A stretch of 64,000 nucleotides of DNA from Streptomyces griseoviridis. Lineage in GTDB: Bacteria; Actinomycetota; Actinomycetes; Streptomycetales; Streptomycetaceae. The stretch spans positions 6,318,501 through 6,382,500 of the forward strand of contig NZ_CP029078.1 of assembly GCF_005222485.1 (NCBI RefSeq), read 5' to 3'. Both the position numbers and the translations under genes were made by a program. The stretch's first letter is position 1. Every line of letters starts with the position of its first letter. This document shows positions 36,802 to 48,000 of the stretch, one piece after another. The notes beneath the pieces are model-generated. The model was not told the DNA's origin. It ran no database searches and saw nothing but the letters and a program-made list of their open reading frames with translations.

Positions 36802-37401
36802 TCACTTCGCGTTCCCGCTCTCCGTCAGCAGATACACGTGCGCCGCCCCGGCCGCCGCCACCGACGCAAGCAGCCGGGCCGGTTCGCCGGGAACGTCCTG
36901 GAGAGCCGCGGTCCGCCGCTCGGCCAGGGTCCGTTCGGCACCGGCGAGCGCGGCGAGGGCATCCTTCTCGGTCCCGGCGGACGGGGAGGGCGACACCGGG
37001 GCCACCGACGAGGGGGCGGACGGCGTGCGGGTCGCCTCCGTGCCTCCCGCGTCCGGGGTCCGCCCGCCGCCGCTGTGCGGTGTCCAGCCGAACGCCCGTG
37101 CGTGCCGGTCGACCTCGGCCCGCAGCGGCGCCAGCCGCACCGCGAGCGCGGGGAACGCGGCGATCGTCGCGTCGTACCGCTCCCGCAGCGCCACGCTGTC
37201 CCGGGCGGCGCGCTCCTGCGCCCGCAGGGCGGCCGAACTGCCGTCCGTGCTCTCGTCGTCGCCGTCGGGGCCCGACGAGCAGCCCGCCAGCAGGGCGGCC
37301 CCGACGGCCGCGGCGAGCACGGATCTTCTGCGCGGACCCGCGAGGGTGCGCGGCGGTGAGGGGTACGGCACGGCAGGCGTCCTCGGGGCTCGTACGAACA
37401 T
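36802..37401 (-). CDS. Putative Tat/lipoprotein of unknown function
   Basis: Predicted lipoprotein of 199 residues: [12 protein letters not shown] (possible twin-arginine signal), then lipobox LLAGC with Cys41. The rest is Ala/Arg-rich helix ([20 protein letters not shown]), a Pro/Ser/Thr-rich linker near 110-145 and a helical end resembling the neighbouring ferritin-like protein ([20 protein letters not shown]). The start is uncertain: ATG 37401 is used, and an in-frame ATG at 37464 is the alternative; neither has a good ribosome-binding site. The role is unknown. Confidence 0.65.
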   Translation of the reverse strand: MFVRAPRTPAVPYPSPPRTLAGPRRRSVLAAAVGAALLAGCSSGPDGDDESTDGSSAALRAQERAARDSVALRERYDATIAAFPALAVRLAPLRAEVDRHARAFGWTPHSGGGRTPDAGGTEATRTPSAPSSVAPVSPSPSAGTEKDALAALAGAERTLAERRTAALQDVPGEPARLLASVAAAGAAHVYLLTESGNAK

Positions 37402-37573
37402 ACGGGCGGGGAAGGGCGGCCCGCCGTGATCACCGTACCCGCGCCCCCGCCGATCGCCGCTCATCGGCACCGCACGTCCCCGGGGTGGACGGCAACACAC
37501 CCTGCGACCGGATACCCTTTGACCAGACACGCGACCATCCCACAACAGCACACGCGGCCGAGGAGTCACCCGG

Positions 37574-38092
37574 ATGAGCACCACCCAGAGCGAGAGGCTG
37601 CGAGCACTGCTGGAACCGCTCGTCGGCTCCCAGGGACTGGATCTCGAAGAGGTCGCGGTGGACTCGGTCGGGCGCAAGCGGGTGCTGCGGGTGGTCGTCG
37701 ACTCGGACGACGGCGCGGACCTCGACCGGATCGCCGATGTGAGCCGCGCGCTCTCGGCGAAGCTCGACGAGACCGACGCGATGGGCGACGGCGAGTACAC
37801 GCTGGAGGTCGGCACCCCGGGCGCGGAGCGGCTCCTCGAGGAGCACCGCCACTACCGGCGCGCCGTGGACCGACTGGTGAAGTTCCAACTGACCGACGGC
37901 GCCGAGCTGGTGGCCAGGATCCTGGCCGTCGACCCCGACGACGACGCGCTCGACGTCGAGGTGCCCGGCGTGAAGGGGCGCAAGCCCACCGCCAGGCGCC
38001 TCGCCCTCGCGGACATCGACAAGGCACGCGTGCAGGTCGAGTTCAACCGCAAGGACAAGAACGACAACGACGACAAGGAAGAGGAGGCGTAG
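37574..38092 (+). CDS. rimP: Ribosome maturation factor RimP
   Basis: 30S assembly factor of 172 residues. The amino domain has [16 protein letters not shown] and [17 protein letters not shown]; the Sm-like domain begins near [12 protein letters not shown] and [11 protein letters not shown]. The tail is charged ([13 protein letters not shown]). ATG 37574 has GAGGAG eight bases upstream. It is the first gene of the rimP-nusA-ylxR-infB-DUF503-rbfA-truB operon; nusA begins two bases after its stop. Confidence 0.94.
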   Translation: MSTTQSERLRALLEPLVGSQGLDLEEVAVDSVGRKRVLRVVVDSDDGADLDRIADVSRALSAKLDETDAMGDGEYTLEVGTPGAERLLEEHRHYRRAVDRLVKFQLTDGAELVARILAVDPDDDALDVEVPGVKGRKPTARRLALADIDKARVQVEFNRKDKNDNDDKEEEA

Positions 38093-38094
38093 CC

Positions 38095-39090
38095 GTGGAC
38101 ATCGACATGAGCGCCCTGCGGGGCTTGGTGCGGGAGAAGGAGATCTCCTTCGACCTGTTGGTCGAGGCGATCGAGTCCGCCCTCCTCATCGCCTACCACC
38201 GCACCGAAGGAAGCCGCCGCCGCGCGCGCGTGGAGCTCAACCGGGACAGCGGGCACGTCACCGTGTGGGCGAAGGAGGACCCCGAGGACCTGGAGGAGGA
38301 CCAGCAGCCGCGCGAGTTCGACGACACCCCGTCGGACTTCGGCCGCATCGCCGCGACCACCGCCAAGCAGGTCATCCTCCAGCGGCTGCGCGACGCCCAG
38401 GACGACGCGACGCTCGGTGAGTACGCCGGCCGCGAGGGCGACATCGTGATGGGTGTCGTCCAGCAGGGCCGCGACCCGAAGAACGTGCTGGTCGACATCG
38501 GCAAGCTGGAGGCCATCCTGCCGGTGCAGGAGCAGGTGCCGGGCGAGACCTACCAGCACGGCATGCGGCTGCGCTCGTACGTCGTCCGGGTGGCGAAGGG
38601 CGTGCGCGGCCCGTCGGTGACCCTCTCGCGCACACATCCCAATCTGGTGAAGAAACTGTTCGCCCTCGAGGTGCCCGAGATCGCCGACGGCTCCGTCGAG
38701 ATCTCCGCCATCGCCCGCGAGGCCGGCCACCGCACCAAGATCGCGGTCCGCTCCACCCGGTCGGGGCTGAACGCCAAGGGCGCGTGCATCGGCCCGATGG
38801 GCGGCCGGGTGCGCAACGTGATGGGCGAGCTGAACGGCGAGAAGATCGACATCGTCGACTGGTCGGACGACCCGGCCGAGATGGTCGCCAACGCGCTCTC
38901 CCCGGCCCGCGTCTCCAAGGTCGAGGTGGTGGACCTCGCCGCCCGCTCCGCGCGGGTGACGGTCCCCGACTACCAGCTCTCCCTGGCCATCGGCAAGGAG
39001 GGCCAGAACGCCCGGCTCGCCGCCCGGCTCACCGGCTGGCGGATCGACATCAGGCCGGACACCGAGGAGCAGGACCAGTCCGAGGACTAG
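38095..39090 (+). CDS. nusA: Transcription termination/antitermination factor NusA
   Basis: RNA polymerase-binding factor of 331 residues. The amino domain (about 1-105) is followed by an S1 domain ([19 protein letters not shown]), KH1 ([10 protein letters not shown]) and KH2 ([20 protein letters not shown]). The acidic repeats of the E. coli protein are absent, as usual in actinobacteria. GTG 38095 is chosen for the GGAGG eight bases upstream, placing it two bases after rimP. Confidence 0.95.
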   Translation: MDIDMSALRGLVREKEISFDLLVEAIESALLIAYHRTEGSRRRARVELNRDSGHVTVWAKEDPEDLEEDQQPREFDDTPSDFGRIAATTAKQVILQRLRDAQDDATLGEYAGREGDIVMGVVQQGRDPKNVLVDIGKLEAILPVQEQVPGETYQHGMRLRSYVVRVAKGVRGPSVTLSRTHPNLVKKLFALEVPEIADGSVEISAIAREAGHRTKIAVRSTRSGLNAKGACIGPMGGRVRNVMGELNGEKIDIVDWSDDPAEMVANALSPARVSKVEVVDLAARSARVTVPDYQLSLAIGKEGQNARLAARLTGWRIDIRPDTEEQDQSED

Positions 39091-39099
39091 ATCAGCTGA

Positions 39100-39141
39100 T
39101 CGGTTCCGAGGTTCCGAAGATCGGTTCCGAGGTTCCGAAGA
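39100..39141. repeat. 21-bp perfect tandem duplication after nusA
   Basis: TCGGTTCCGAGGTTCCGAAG plus one A occurs twice in direct succession (39100-39120 and 39121-39141), nine bases after the nusA stop. It contains its own TTCCGA half-repeats. No function is evident. Confidence 0.8.
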
Positions 39142-39253
39142 TCAGGTGCGAGGAATAGATCCAAGCCGCCGGTCGCTGAGATCACGACAGTTATGGCGCA
39201 GCATGTGTTCGATTGTTGCCCCGAACGGGTGAGGTCGGCGCGGGGAGGTAGAC

Positions 39254-39556
39254 TTGACGGTGTCTGGCCGGACGCGAGCCCGCGCATGCCCTGAACGCAC
39301 CTGTGTGGGGTGCAGGCAGCGAGCGGCCAAGCAGGATCTACTGCGCATCGTGGCGGTCGAGGGTGAGTGTCTCCCCGATCATCGCGGTACGCTGCCCGGC
39401 CGGGGTGCCTACTCGCACCTCGCCCTGGTCTGTCTCGACCAGGCGGTACGCCGCCGGGCGTTCCCGCGGGCACTGCGCGCACCGGGAACGCTCGACACAA
39501 AGGCGTTGCGCCGATACGTCGAGCAGGCAACCGTCGCCGAGCAGGCGACACCGTAA
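39254..39556 (+). CDS. YlxR-family RNA-binding protein
   Basis: Small basic protein of about 100 residues with the conserved RTCVGCRQR motif near residue 15, LLRIVAVEG, and GRGAYSHL, typical of YlxR (DUF448), found between nusA and infB in most bacteria. TTG 39254 has GGAGG five bases upstream; GTG 39260, two codons later, is an equally acceptable start. Its role in RNA or RNase P-related function is known only in part for the family. Confidence 0.88.
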   Translation: MTVSGRTRARACPERTCVGCRQRAAKQDLLRIVAVEGECLPDHRGTLPGRGAYSHLALVCLDQAVRRRAFPRALRAPGTLDTKALRRYVEQATVAEQATP

Positions 39557-39704
39557 GAACTTGCCGTACGGATCCCCCCGTGCGGCCTGGTACCTCGCGA
39601 GTCGAAAGCAGGTCGAGATTGCGATGAGCACTCGATGAGTACGCGATGAGTACGCCCATGAACTAGCGACGGTCCGGACGCAACCCGGACCTCAGAGGAG
39701 TGAA

Positions 39705-42700
39705 GTGGCTAAGGTCCGGGTCTACGAACTCGCCAAGGAGTTCGGCGTGGAGAGCAAGGTCGTCATGGCCAAGCTCCAGGAACTCGGTGAATTCGTCCGT
39801 TCGGCGTCTTCGACGATCGAAGCGCCCGTAGTACGCAAGCTGACCGACGCCTTCCAGGGCGGCAACGGCAAGTCCGCCGGCAAGCCCGCCCCGCGCAAGG
39901 CCGCCCCCAGGCCCGCCGCGCCCCAGGCGCAGGCGGCACGTCCGGCTGCCCCCAGGCCGCCGGCCCCGCCCCGGTCCGAGACGGCGCAGCAGCCGTCCGC
40001 CCCGGCGGCGTCCGCACCCGCTCCGGGTCCGCGGCCCACGCCTGGCCCCAAGCCGGCGCCGCGTCCGGCCCCGGCCGCGCCCACCACGCCGGAGTTCACC
40101 GCTCCGCCGTCGGCGCCGGCCCCGGCACCCGCGGCTCAGCAGGGTCAGCAGGGACAGCAGGCTCCGCGCCCCGGCGCGCGTCCCGGCCCCGCCTCCCCGA
40201 AGCCCAGCGGCGGCCGTCCCGCGCCGTCGGGTCAGGGCCAGTCCCGCCCCGGCGGCCAGGGCGCTCCGCGCTCCGGTGGTCAGGGCGGTGCGCGTCCCGG
40301 TGCCCGTCCGGCCGGTCCGCGTCCGGGTAACAACCCCTTCACCTCAAGCGGCTCGACGGGCATGTCCCGTCCGCAGTCGCCCCGTCCGCAGGGCGGCCAG
40401 CGTCCCGGCGGTCCCGGTGCCCCCGGCGCCGGTCCCCGCCCGCAGGCACCCGGTGGCCAGGGCGGCGGTCCGCGTCCGCAGGCTCCCGGTGGCGCGGCTC
40501 GTCCGAGCCCGTCCGGCATGCCCCGTCCGCAGGGCGGTCCCCGTCCCGGTGGCGGCCCCGGCGGCCCCCGTCCCAACCCGGGCATGATGCCGCAGCGTCC
40601 CGCTGCGGGTCCGCGCCCCGGCGGTGGTCCCGGTGGCGGTCGCGGTCCCGGCGGTGCCGGTCGTCCCGGCGGTGCCGGTGCCGGTCGTCCGGGTGGCGGC
40701 GGCTTCGCCGGCCGTCCCGGTGGCGGCGCCGGTGGTGCCCGTCCGGGTGGCGGCGGCGGTTTCGCCGGTCGTCCCGGTGGCGGTGGCCCCGGTGGCGGCG
40801 GCGGCTTCGGTGGCGGCGGTGGCCGTCCCGGTTTCGGTGGCCGTCCCGGTGGTCCGGGTGGTCGTGGTGGCACGCAGGGCGCCTTCGGCCGTCCCGGCGG
40901 TCCCGCGCGCCGTGGTCGCAAGTCGAAGCGGCAGAGGCGCCAGGAGTACGAGGCCATGCAGGCCCCGTCGGTCGGCGGCGTGATGCTGCCTCGCGGCAAC
41001 GGCGAAGCCATTCGCCTGTCGCGCGGTGCGTCGCTCACCGACTTCGCGGAGAAGATCAACGCCAACCCGGCGTCGCTCGTCGCGGTCATGATGAACCTCG
41101 GCGAGATGGTCACGGCCACGCAGTCCGTCTCCGACGAGACGCTCCAGCTCCTCGCGGGCGAGATGAACTACACGGTTCAGATCGTCAGCCCGGAGGAGGA
41201 GGACCGCGAGCTGCTCGAGTCCTTCGACATCGAGTTCGGCGAGGACGAGGGCGGCGAGGAGGACCTCGTGGTCCGTCCGCCGGTCGTCACCGTCATGGGT
41301 CACGTCGACCACGGCAAGACCCGACTGCTCGACGCGATCCGCAAGACGAACGTCATCGCGGGCGAGGCCGGCGGCATCACCCAGCACATCGGTGCCTACC
41401 AGGTCGCGACCGAGGTCAACGCCGAGGAACGCAAGATCACGTTCATCGACACCCCGGGTCACGAGGCGTTCACCGCCATGCGTGCCCGTGGTGCCCGGTC
41501 GACGGACATCGCGATCCTCGTCGTCGCCGCCAACGACGGCGTCATGCCCCAGACGGTCGAGGCGCTCAACCACGCCAAGGCCGCCGAGGTCCCGATCGTC
41601 GTCGCGGTCAACAAGATCGACGTCGAGGGCGCCGACCCGACCAAGGTGCGCGGCCAGCTCACCGAATACGGTCTGGTGGCCGAGGAGTACGGCGGCGACA
41701 CCATGTTCGTCGACATCTCCGCCAAGCAGGGTCTGCACATCGACTCCCTGCTGGAGGCCGTGGTCCTCACCGCGGACGCCTCGCTCGACCTGCGTGCCAA
41801 CCCGCACCAGGACGCGCAGGGCATCTCGATCGAGTCCCGGCTCGACCGCGGCCGAGGCGCCGTCTCCACGGTCCTCGTCCAGCGCGGAACGCTGCGGGTC
41901 GGCGACACGATGGTCGTGGGCGACGCCTACGGCCGAGTGCGCGCCATGCTCGACGACAACGGCAACAACGTCGCTGAGGCGGGTCCGTCGACGCCGGTCC
42001 AGGTCCTGGGCCTGACCAACGTCCCGGGCGCGGGCGACAACTTCCTCGTCGTCGACGAGGACCGCACCGCCCGTCAGATCGCCGAGAAGCGGGCCGCCCG
42101 CGAGCGCAACGCCGCGTTCGCGAAGCGCACCCGCCGCGTCTCCCTCGAGGACCTGGACAAGGTGCTCAAGGCCGGCGAGGTCCAGCAGCTGAACCTGATC
42201 ATCAAGGGTGACGCGTCTGGTTCCGTCGAGGCTCTCGAGTCCTCCCTGCTCCAGCTCGACGTCGGCGAAGAGGTCGACATCCGGGTCCTGCACCGCGGCG
42301 TCGGTGCGGTCACGGAGTCGGACATCGACCTGGCGATGGGCTCGGACGCCATCGTGATCGGCTTCAACGTCCGTGCGGCCGGTCGTGCCGCGCAGATGGC
42401 CGAGCGCGAAGGCGTGGACGTCCGCTACTACTCGGTCATCTACCAGGCGATCGAGGAGATCGAGGCGGCCCTCAAGGGCATGCTCAAGCCGGAGTTCGAA
42501 GAGGTCGAGCTGGGCACGGCGGAGATCCGCGAGGTCTTCAAGTCGTCCAAGCTGGGCAACATCGCGGGTGTCCTCATCCGCTCCGGCGAGGTCAAGCGCA
42601 ACACCAAGGCGCGCCTGGTCCGCGACGGCAAGGTCATCGCGGAGAACCTCAACATCGAGGGTCTGCGTCGCTTCAAGGACGACGTCACCGAGATCCGCGA

Positions 42701-42797
42701 AGGGTTCGAGGGCGGTATCAACCTCGGCAACTTCAACGACATCAAGGTCGACGACGTCATCGCGACGTACGAGATGCGCGAGAAGCCGCGCGTCTGA
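39705..42797 (+). CDS. infB: Translation initiation factor IF-2
   Basis: GTPase of 1030 residues that brings fMet-tRNA to the 30S subunit. The first 50 residues are the IF2-N motif ([20 protein letters not shown]). A Pro/Ala/Gly-rich linker (about 55-405) follows, including long [15 protein letters not shown] runs typical of Streptomyces. The G domain has [16 protein letters not shown] and NKID. Domains II-IV follow, with [20 protein letters not shown] in the third. GTG 39705 has GAGGAG just upstream. A hairpin follows the stop. Confidence 0.97.
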   Translation: MAKVRVYELAKEFGVESKVVMAKLQELGEFVRSASSTIEAPVVRKLTDAFQGGNGKSAGKPAPRKAAPRPAAPQAQAARPAAPRPPAPPRSETAQQPSAPAASAPAPGPRPTPGPKPAPRPAPAAPTTPEFTAPPSAPAPAPAAQQGQQGQQAPRPGARPGPASPKPSGGRPAPSGQGQSRPGGQGAPRSGGQGGARPGARPAGPRPGNNPFTSSGSTGMSRPQSPRPQGGQRPGGPGAPGAGPRPQAPGGQGGGPRPQAPGGAARPSPSGMPRPQGGPRPGGGPGGPRPNPGMMPQRPAAGPRPGGGPGGGRGPGGAGRPGGAGAGRPGGGGFAGRPGGGAGGARPGGGGGFAGRPGGGGPGGGGGFGGGGGRPGFGGRPGGPGGRGGTQGAFGRPGGPARRGRKSKRQRRQEYEAMQAPSVGGVMLPRGNGEAIRLSRGASLTDFAEKINANPASLVAVMMNLGEMVTATQSVSDETLQLLAGEMNYTVQIVSPEEEDRELLESFDIEFGEDEGGEEDLVVRPPVVTVMGHVDHGKTRLLDAIRKTNVIAGEAGGITQHIGAYQVATEVNAEERKITFIDTPGHEAFTAMRARGARSTDIAILVVAANDGVMPQTVEALNHAKAAEVPIVVAVNKIDVEGADPTKVRGQLTEYGLVAEEYGGDTMFVDISAKQGLHIDSLLEAVVLTADASLDLRANPHQDAQGISIESRLDRGRGAVSTVLVQRGTLRVGDTMVVGDAYGRVRAMLDDNGNNVAEAGPSTPVQVLGLTNVPGAGDNFLVVDEDRTARQIAEKRAARERNAAFAKRTRRVSLEDLDKVLKAGEVQQLNLIIKGDASGSVEALESSLLQLDVGEEVDIRVLHRGVGAVTESDIDLAMGSDAIVIGFNVRAAGRAAQMAEREGVDVRYYSVIYQAIEEIEAALKGMLKPEFEEVELGTAEIREVFKSSKLGNIAGVLIRSGEVKRNTKARLVRDGKVIAENLNIEGLRRFKDDVTEIREGFEGGINLGNFNDIKVDDVIATYEMREKPRV

Positions 42798-42815
42798 CCG
42801 ACACAGCACGCGATC

Positions 42816-42853
42816 GGGGCCGGTCGGCGGAAGATATTCCGTCGATCGGCCCC
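42816..42853 (+). terminator. Hairpin between infB and DUF503 gene
   Basis: A 16-bp stem (42816-42831 and 42838-42853) with two G-U pairs and a loop AGATAT, 19 bp after infB. Because the downstream genes continue the same operon order, it may act as a partial terminator or a processing site. Confidence 0.65.
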
Positions 42854-42935
42854 GGCCGTTGCGTGTACCGTTCCGGTATCGGTGCCCGAGCGGTGGCGCC
42901 TGCACCCCGGACCGGCGGGACATCCGGATACACAG

Positions 42936-43229
42936 ATGTATGTGGGGACGCTCTCCTTCGACCTGCTCCTCGGCGACGTCCACTCGCTGAAGGAGAAACG
43001 CTCACTCGTCCGCCCGATCGTGGCCGAGCTGCACCGCAAGTACGCGGTGAGTGTGGCCGAGACGGGCCACCAGGACCTCCATCGCAGGACCGAGATCGGG
43101 CTCGCGGTGGTGTCAGGGGACACGGAGCACCTCACCGACGTACTCGACCGCTGTGAGCGCCTCGTCGCCGCGCGGCCCGAGGTGGAGCTGCTGTCGGTTC
43201 GACGCAGGCTCCACAGCGACGAAGACTGA
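42936..43229 (+). CDS. DUF503 family protein (YlxP-like)
   Basis: Protein of 97 residues: YVGTLSFDLLLGDVHSLKEK at the start is the family signature, and the rest alternates strands and helices (VAVVSGDTEHL-like region, ERLVAARPEVELLSV). DUF503 (YlxP) is conserved between infB and rbfA; its function is not known, though a link to ribosome assembly is often assumed. ATG 42936 is chosen because the preceding in-frame codons are unlike the family. Confidence 0.88.
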   Translation: MYVGTLSFDLLLGDVHSLKEKRSLVRPIVAELHRKYAVSVAETGHQDLHRRTEIGLAVVSGDTEHLTDVLDRCERLVAARPEVELLSVRRRLHSDED

Positions 43230-43266
43230 AGCAAGAAGCAAGAGAAGTTACTAAGGAGACGGACCA

Positions 43267-43740
43267 GTGGCCGACAACGCGCGCGCCAAGAGGCTGGCGG
43301 ACCTCATCCGAGAGGTGGTGGCCCAGAAGCTGCAGCGTGGGATCAAGGACCCGCGGCTCGGCTCGCACGTCACCATCACGGACACCCGGGTCACGGGTGA
43401 CCTGCGGGAGGCGACCGTCTTCTACACCGTGTACGGGGACGACGAGGAGCGGCAGGAGGCCGCCGCCGGTCTGGAGAGCGCCAAGGGCATCCTGCGCTCC
43501 GCCGTCGGCCAGGCCGCCGGCGTGAAGTTCACGCCGACCCTCACCTTCGTCGCCGACGCCCTCCCGGACACCGCGAAGACCATCGAGGACCTCCTCCACC
43601 GGGCCCGCGCCTCCGACGAGGCGGTCCGTGAGGCGTCCGCGGGCGCCCGGTACGCGGGCGAGGCCGACCCGTACCGCAAGCCGGGCGAGGACGAGGCGGC
43701 CGAGCCGTCCGCCGAGACGGACGGCGACGCCAAGGAATGA
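43267..43740 (+). CDS. rbfA: Ribosome-binding factor A
   Basis: 30S maturation factor of 157 residues with the KH-like fold: RLADLIREVVAQKLQRGIKD, VTITDTRVTGDLREATVFYT and LTFVADALPDTAKTIEDLL. The tail after about 120 is acidic and non-conserved. GTG 43267 has AAGGAGA eight bases upstream. Its stop overlaps the ATG of truB by four bases. Confidence 0.95.
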   Translation: MADNARAKRLADLIREVVAQKLQRGIKDPRLGSHVTITDTRVTGDLREATVFYTVYGDDEERQEAAAGLESAKGILRSAVGQAAGVKFTPTLTFVADALPDTAKTIEDLLHRARASDEAVREASAGARYAGEADPYRKPGEDEAAEPSAETDGDAKE

Positions 43741-44642
43741 CCGAGAAGCACACCACGCCCGACGGCCTCGTCATCGTCGACAAGCCGTCGGGCTTCACCT
43801 CGCACGACGTCGTCGCGAAGATGCGCGGCATCGCGCGGACCCGCCGCGTCGGGCACGCGGGCACCCTCGACCCGATGGCGACCGGCGTACTGGTCCTCGG
43901 CGTCGAGAAGGCCACCAAACTCCTCGGGCATCTGGCGCTCACCGAGAAGGAGTACCTGGGCACCATCCGGCTCGGGCAGAACACCCTCACGGACGACGCC
44001 GAGGGCGAGATCACCTCGTCCACCGACGCCTCCGGCATCCCCAGGGAGGCCGTCGACACCGGCGTCGCCAAGCTCACCGGTGCCATCATGCAGGTCCCCT
44101 CGAAGGTCAGCGCCATCAAGATCAACGGCGTGCGGTCCTACAAGCGGGCCCGTGAGGGCGAGGAGTTCGAGATCCCGGCCCGCCCGGTCACCGTCTCGTC
44201 CTTCGCGGTGTACGACGTCCGTGAGGCGGTCGCCGAGAACGGCACCCCCGTCCTCGACCTCGTCGTCTCCGTCGTCTGCTCGTCCGGCACCTACATCCGG
44301 GCCCTCGCCCGCGACCTCGGCGCCGACCTGGGCGTCGGCGGACACCTCACCGCGCTGCGCCGCACCCGCGTCGGCCCCTACAAGCTGGACAGCGCGCGCA
44401 CCCTCGACCAGCTCCAGCAGGAGCTGACCGTGATGCCCGTCGCCGAGGCCGCCGCGGCCGCGTTCCCCCGCTGGGACGTGGACACCAGACGCGCCAAGCT
44501 GCTGCTCAACGGCGTCCGCCTCGACATGCCCGACGCCTACGCGGGCAAGGGCGCGGTGGCCGTCTACGAGCCCGGCGGCGGTTTCCTCGCCCTGGTGGAG
44601 GAGCACCGGGGCAAGGCGAAGAGCCTCGCGATCTTCGGCTGA
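43737..44642 (+). CDS. truB: tRNA pseudouridine-55 synthase
   Basis: Makes pseudouridine 55 in the tRNA T-loop. The 301-residue protein has GLVIVDKPSGFTSHDVV and the catalytic motif GHAGTLDPMATGVL with the nucleophile Asp near residue 44. QVPSKVSAIKINGVRSYKRAREG and CSSGTYIRALARDLG also match. ATG 43737 overlaps the rbfA stop (ATGA). It ends the translation operon; about 400 bp of non-coding sequence follows. Confidence 0.96.
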   Translation: MTEKHTTPDGLVIVDKPSGFTSHDVVAKMRGIARTRRVGHAGTLDPMATGVLVLGVEKATKLLGHLALTEKEYLGTIRLGQNTLTDDAEGEITSSTDASGIPREAVDTGVAKLTGAIMQVPSKVSAIKINGVRSYKRAREGEEFEIPARPVTVSSFAVYDVREAVAENGTPVLDLVVSVVCSSGTYIRALARDLGADLGVGGHLTALRRTRVGPYKLDSARTLDQLQQELTVMPVAEAAAAAFPRWDVDTRRAKLLLNGVRLDMPDAYAGKGAVAVYEPGGGFLALVEEHRGKAKSLAIFG

Positions 44643-45045
44643 GAGGTTGGGGAGGGCGCGGGGGAGCGCCCGGGGACGCTCGGGGAGCGCGCTCCGGGGA
44701 GTGCGCTCCGGGGACGCGGTTCCGGCGCCGTCCGTGGGGACGCGGGCCGGGTGTGCTGCCCGGCGAGCGGTGGTCGTGCGGTGCCCTTGGAGTGGCGGTC
44801 GCGCGGTGTCTGTGGCCTGTGGAGTGGCGGTCACGCGGTGTTGACGCGCCGTCGCCTCACGGCCCCCTCCGTTCCCCTCACCTCCCGCCGTATCCACCGG
44901 CGCCCTCCCGTTCACCCGGGTGGACAGGCGCTCGGAGTGAACCGGCGGGCGCAGGGGGGCGCGTTCGCCGCGCGAGCTGTCCCGCTGATCATCACGCGCC
45001 TACCGTCGAGTTCCGGGGCACAGGGGAGCGGCGGGAGGTTCGGAC
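44643..45045. other. Intergenic region with short direct repeats
   Basis: No gene is seen. Near 44685-44720 GCGCTCCGGGGA is repeated, and near 44764-44845 three blocks of GTGGTCGTGCGGTG / GTGGCGGTCGCGCGGTG / GTGGCGGTCACGCGGTG form a loose direct repeat. A small GC hairpin (44654-44671) follows truB. The promoter of the large protein gene should lie in the last 100 bp. Confidence 0.55.
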
Positions 45046-48000
45046 ATGGTGGGACAGGGGCGGTCCGTACAGCGGACGGGCGGCCCGGCGGGTGCGGGGG
45101 CCCTGCCGTCCCCCGGCGGCGGCTCGGGCGACGGGGGCTCGCTCGACGACGTCCTCGTCGACGTCCGTGATCTCGCCGGACGGCCGCGCGGCACCGGGTT
45201 CGTCGCCGACCGGCACGGCACCGTCGTCACCGGTCACGAAGCCGTCGCGGGGCTGCCCAGGTTCGCGCTGCTCGCCACCGGGGGACGCGGCTGCCTGGTC
45301 GCGGCCGACGACGTCACCCCGCTGCCCGGCCTCGGCCTCGCCCTGATCCGCACCCGGGGGCTCGGTGTCGAGCCGCTGCCGGTCACCGTCCGGGACCGCG
45401 TCGAGGCGGGCACCTATGTCCGGCTCGCCGCGGGCTGCTGGCGCGAGGCCCGCCTCCTCGGCCCCTGCCTCGCCGACGCCGGCCACCATCTCCCGTACGG
45501 CGCCATGGAGTTGGCCATCGGCACGGCGGGCCGCGACGCGCTGCGGGCGGGCGGCGGAGCGGCCGGAGGCCCGGTGCTCGACGCACGGACGGGCGCGGTC
45601 CTCGGCGTCGTCGCGACCGCCCTGCCGTACGGGGACCGCGACGCCTGCTTCGCCCTGCCGCTCCCCGCTCTCCCGGGCCCGCTCGCCGAACTGCTCGCGC
45701 GGAACGCGGCGACGGTTCCCGCCCGGGGACCCGACCTCAATCTCGCGGGAGTCCTGGAGCTGACGGCGGCCTCGGCCATCCGCGCGACGGCGGGTCACGA
45801 GGGCGGGCCGTCCGTCGAACGGGCCGTGGTGGCAAGGGAGTTCGACGCCTTCCTGCGCGGCCCCGCCACCGTCCTCGGCCTGGTAGGACCGCCCGGCAGC
45901 GGCCGGACGGCGGAGCTAGCGGCTCTCGCCGCCCGCCTCGGCCGAGGACCCGCCCCCCTCCCCGTGCTCCGGCTGCGCGGCGCCGACCTGCGGACCACGG
46001 ACGACTCGATCGCCGACGCGGTGGGGCGCGTCCTGGCACGGACGGCCGACGCCCCCGCCCCCGACCGGCTCGCTGATGTCGCGCGCTCCGCCGGGCGGCC
46101 CCTGCTCCTGCTGCTCGACAGCCCCGAGGAGATGCCGCCGGGGCCCGCGCACCGCCCTGACGCCTGGGCGAGCGGGACGGCGCACCTGCTGGCCAGGACG
46201 GGGGCGCGGCTGGTGGTGGCGTGCCGGGCCGAGTACTGGGAGGGGACGGCGTTCCCACCGGGCGTGGTGCACCGCGCGGCCGGGACGGCGGCGGTGGTAC
46301 GGCCGCTGTCCCGCCGTTCCCACGCGGATCTCACGGACGGTGTGGGGCTGGTGGGCCGCGTGGGTCTCACGGACGGTGTGGGGCTGGTGGGCCACGCGGA
46401 TCTCACGGATCGCGTGGGGCTGGTGAGTCGCGTGGATCTCACGGGCCATGGGGATCTCATGGGCCATGGGGATCTCGTGGACCGAGTGGATCGCGTGGGG
46501 CTCGCGCTTCACCCCGGTCTTCCGCCCCATGTGCGCATCGGAGGGCTCGGCGCGGGGGAGGCGCGGCTGCTGCGGGAGCGCCTCGGGGTGCCTGACGGCG
46601 CGCTCGCGGGCGTCGACGCCGGGCATCCCGGGGTGGTGCGGGCGCTCGGTGAGGTGCTGGCCGCGATGCCGGGCGGGGCGGTCGGACGGGTGGGACGCGT
46701 GGGACGCGACGAGGTGTTCTCGGCCTATCTGGATCTGCGGTGCCTGCGGGTCGCGGAGCGGCTCGCCGCCGAGAACGGGGTGCGCGGTGACGCCGTGCGC
46801 CGGCTCGCCGTCAAGGTCGCCGGGCAGGTGCACGTGGCCGCCCGGCGCGGTCTCGGGCCCGGCCAGGGCCAGTTGGACCGGGCGACCTTCGAGGCGGTGT
46901 TCCCGCGCGGGCGCGCGCCGCGCCGGCTGGGCGGCGGCACCGGCTGGGCGTCCGCCGTCCTCGCGGAGGGGCTGCTGATGCCGGTCGGCGCCGGATACCG
47001 GTTCGCGCACGAGGAGTTGGCCGACTGGCTGCACGGCAGCCACCTCGACCTGAACGAGGCCCTGCACGCCCTCGTCCACGCCCCCGGCGCCACCGCCCAC
47101 CCGCTGCCGCACCATCGCGCCGGCCCGGTCGTCGAGGCCCTGCTCCTGCTGGCCCGTCGCCACGGTGCCGCACAACTGAACGTGAAACTGGCTGAGTTGA
47201 CGGGCGCGCTGGCCGCTGACCCCGCCTCCTGGTGGGCGTCCCGGCTCCTCTCCGAGACCCTGCGCCGGGTACCGGACGCCACGCCGTACCGGTGCGTCCT
47301 GCGGGAGTTGGCGGACGTCGTCGTCAGGGAGAGGGCGGCGGAACGGGAACAGGCAGGACACCGCAGGCCGGGGGCGCGGGGAGCGGCCCGTGACCTCTAC
47401 GGGCCCGGCTTCTGGTGCGACCTCGCCCTCCCCGCCGTCGAACGGTTCGAGCTGCTGCGGCTGCTCGTACCCGCCGACGGGCCCCCGCAGGACACCGACG
47501 GCGGACCACGGTTCCTCGACGCCGTCTCCCAGGCGCTCGCCGCCGACCCCACCACCGTCCAGCCGCTGCTCATCCGCTGGTTCGACGACGAGCGGCCGCT
47601 GCCCGCGACCCCGCACGCCGACGTCGCCGACGCCGCGCAGGCGCTGCTGCACACCCACCGGCGGCGGGCCCCCGACGACCTGACCGAAGCGCTCGTGGCG
47701 TCCGCGCACCGCAGGGCCGACGAACTCCTCGCCGTCCTCGCCGAGGACGAACCGTCGGCCGTCTGCCGTGCCGTCGACCGCTGGGCCCACGACGAACACC
47801 CCGCCCGGCGGGCCGTAGCCGCCACCCACGGGCTGCGCGCCGCCCCGCACCTGCGCGCCGACGCCGACCGCGACCTCCTGCGCCGCGCGGCCCTCGCCCT
47901 CCTCACCCACCCCGACGACGACCCCGCCCCGCACGGCGGAGCGCTCGCACTGCTGGCCCGCGACCCGCGCACCCGCGCCCGCCATCTCCCCGACGCCCTG

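Noticed and set aside
40344..42983. An 879-codon minus-strand frame opposite infB
   Set aside because: Antisense shadow with Thr/Gly/Ala runs complementary to the IF2 linker; IF2 is unmistakable on the other strand.
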